A stretch of DNA of 64,000 bases from Tribonema minus (taxonomy: Eukaryota > Sar > Xanthophyceae > Tribonematales > Tribonemataceae), in contig JAFCMP010000223.1 in the NCBI GenBank assembly GCA_017506865.1, forward strand, positions 310,001-374,000, written 5' to 3'. The position numbers and the translations under genes are program-made. Shown here piece after piece: positions 63,977 to 64,000 of the stretch; position 1 is the first letter of the stretch, and each line of letters starts with the position of its first letter. Under the pieces are notes generated by a model, which was given only the letters and a program-made list of their open reading frames with translations, was not told the DNA's origin and searched no databases.

Positions 63977-64000
63977 ATTTTGGTGGAGCCATCCACAGTG
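63977..64000 (+). CDS. Pmp-like protein, start of exon 4 (cut by window end)
   Basis: After gccattgcag the sequence attttggtggagccatccac gives FGGAIH in the expected phase, another GGAI repeat start. It runs off the window. Confidence 0.6.

Overview
The window looks like nuclear DNA of a GC-rich eukaryotic microbe, probably an alga or other protist, that carries a long insert of giant-virus (Nucleocytoviricota-like) genes. Spliced cellular genes lie at both ends. On the left is a legumain-type cysteine protease with a GT-AG intron. On the right is a secreted Pmp-like beta-helix protein built from short symmetric exons. Between them most genes are intronless, closely spaced, often divergent, and include families typical of large DNA viruses. 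The exact host and virus lineage cannot be fixed from sequence alone. No major capsid protein, DNA polymerase or packaging ATPase lies in this window.

Layout. 1-5.9 kb: legumain exons 1-2 on the minus strand, an intron holding decaying tandem copies of the exon-2 start, then simple repeats. 5.9-16.8 kb: four paralogous acidic, probably nuclear proteins sharing one ~110-residue core that looks like a divergent HSF-type DNA-binding domain. Two are on the minus strand and two on the plus strand, and they flank a divergent pair: a tail-anchored fibronectin-III-like protein and a thioredoxin-like secreted protein. 17.3-23.6 kb: a non-coding structure of inverted arms carrying nine GC-rich hairpins around a 17-copy, ~250-bp satellite array. 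23.8-37.9 kb: three fibre/adhesin genes with a common C-terminal cap, an Ala/Lys-repeat membrane protein, a 1452-residue bactofilin-like beta-helix protein and a small divergent gene. 38.0-44.9 kb, all on the minus strand: Ulp1-like protease, D6/D11-type SF2 helicase, a Ser/Thr kinase with a 107-nt intron, an H2B-H2A histone doublet and a small membrane protein. 45.1-54.3 kb: an NCLDV-type minor structural protein and a 2408-residue FG-GAP/fibronectin protein. 54.5-58.1 kb, minus strand: two unknown genes, a PRMT-like methyltransferase and a PD-(D/E)xK nuclease-like reading frame that lacks a start. 58.3-62.2 kb: CAG and GCC repeats, tandem repeats and one small unknown gene. 62.2-64 kb: the spliced Pmp-like gene with a foldback element in an intron.

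How the genes may work together. A T-rich motif, roughly TTTTGTR, lies 19-28 nt before the chosen ATG of eight putative structural or membrane genes. They run from the fibronectin-like gene at 12.2 kb to the FG-GAP gene at 47.1 kb. This suggests one co-regulated (late) virion regulon and ties the 10.9-12.8 kb island to the main viral block. Histone doublet, helicase, kinase and protease would serve chromatin/virion packaging, transcription and maturation. The beta-helix, SprB-like and FG-GAP proteins would build surface fibres.
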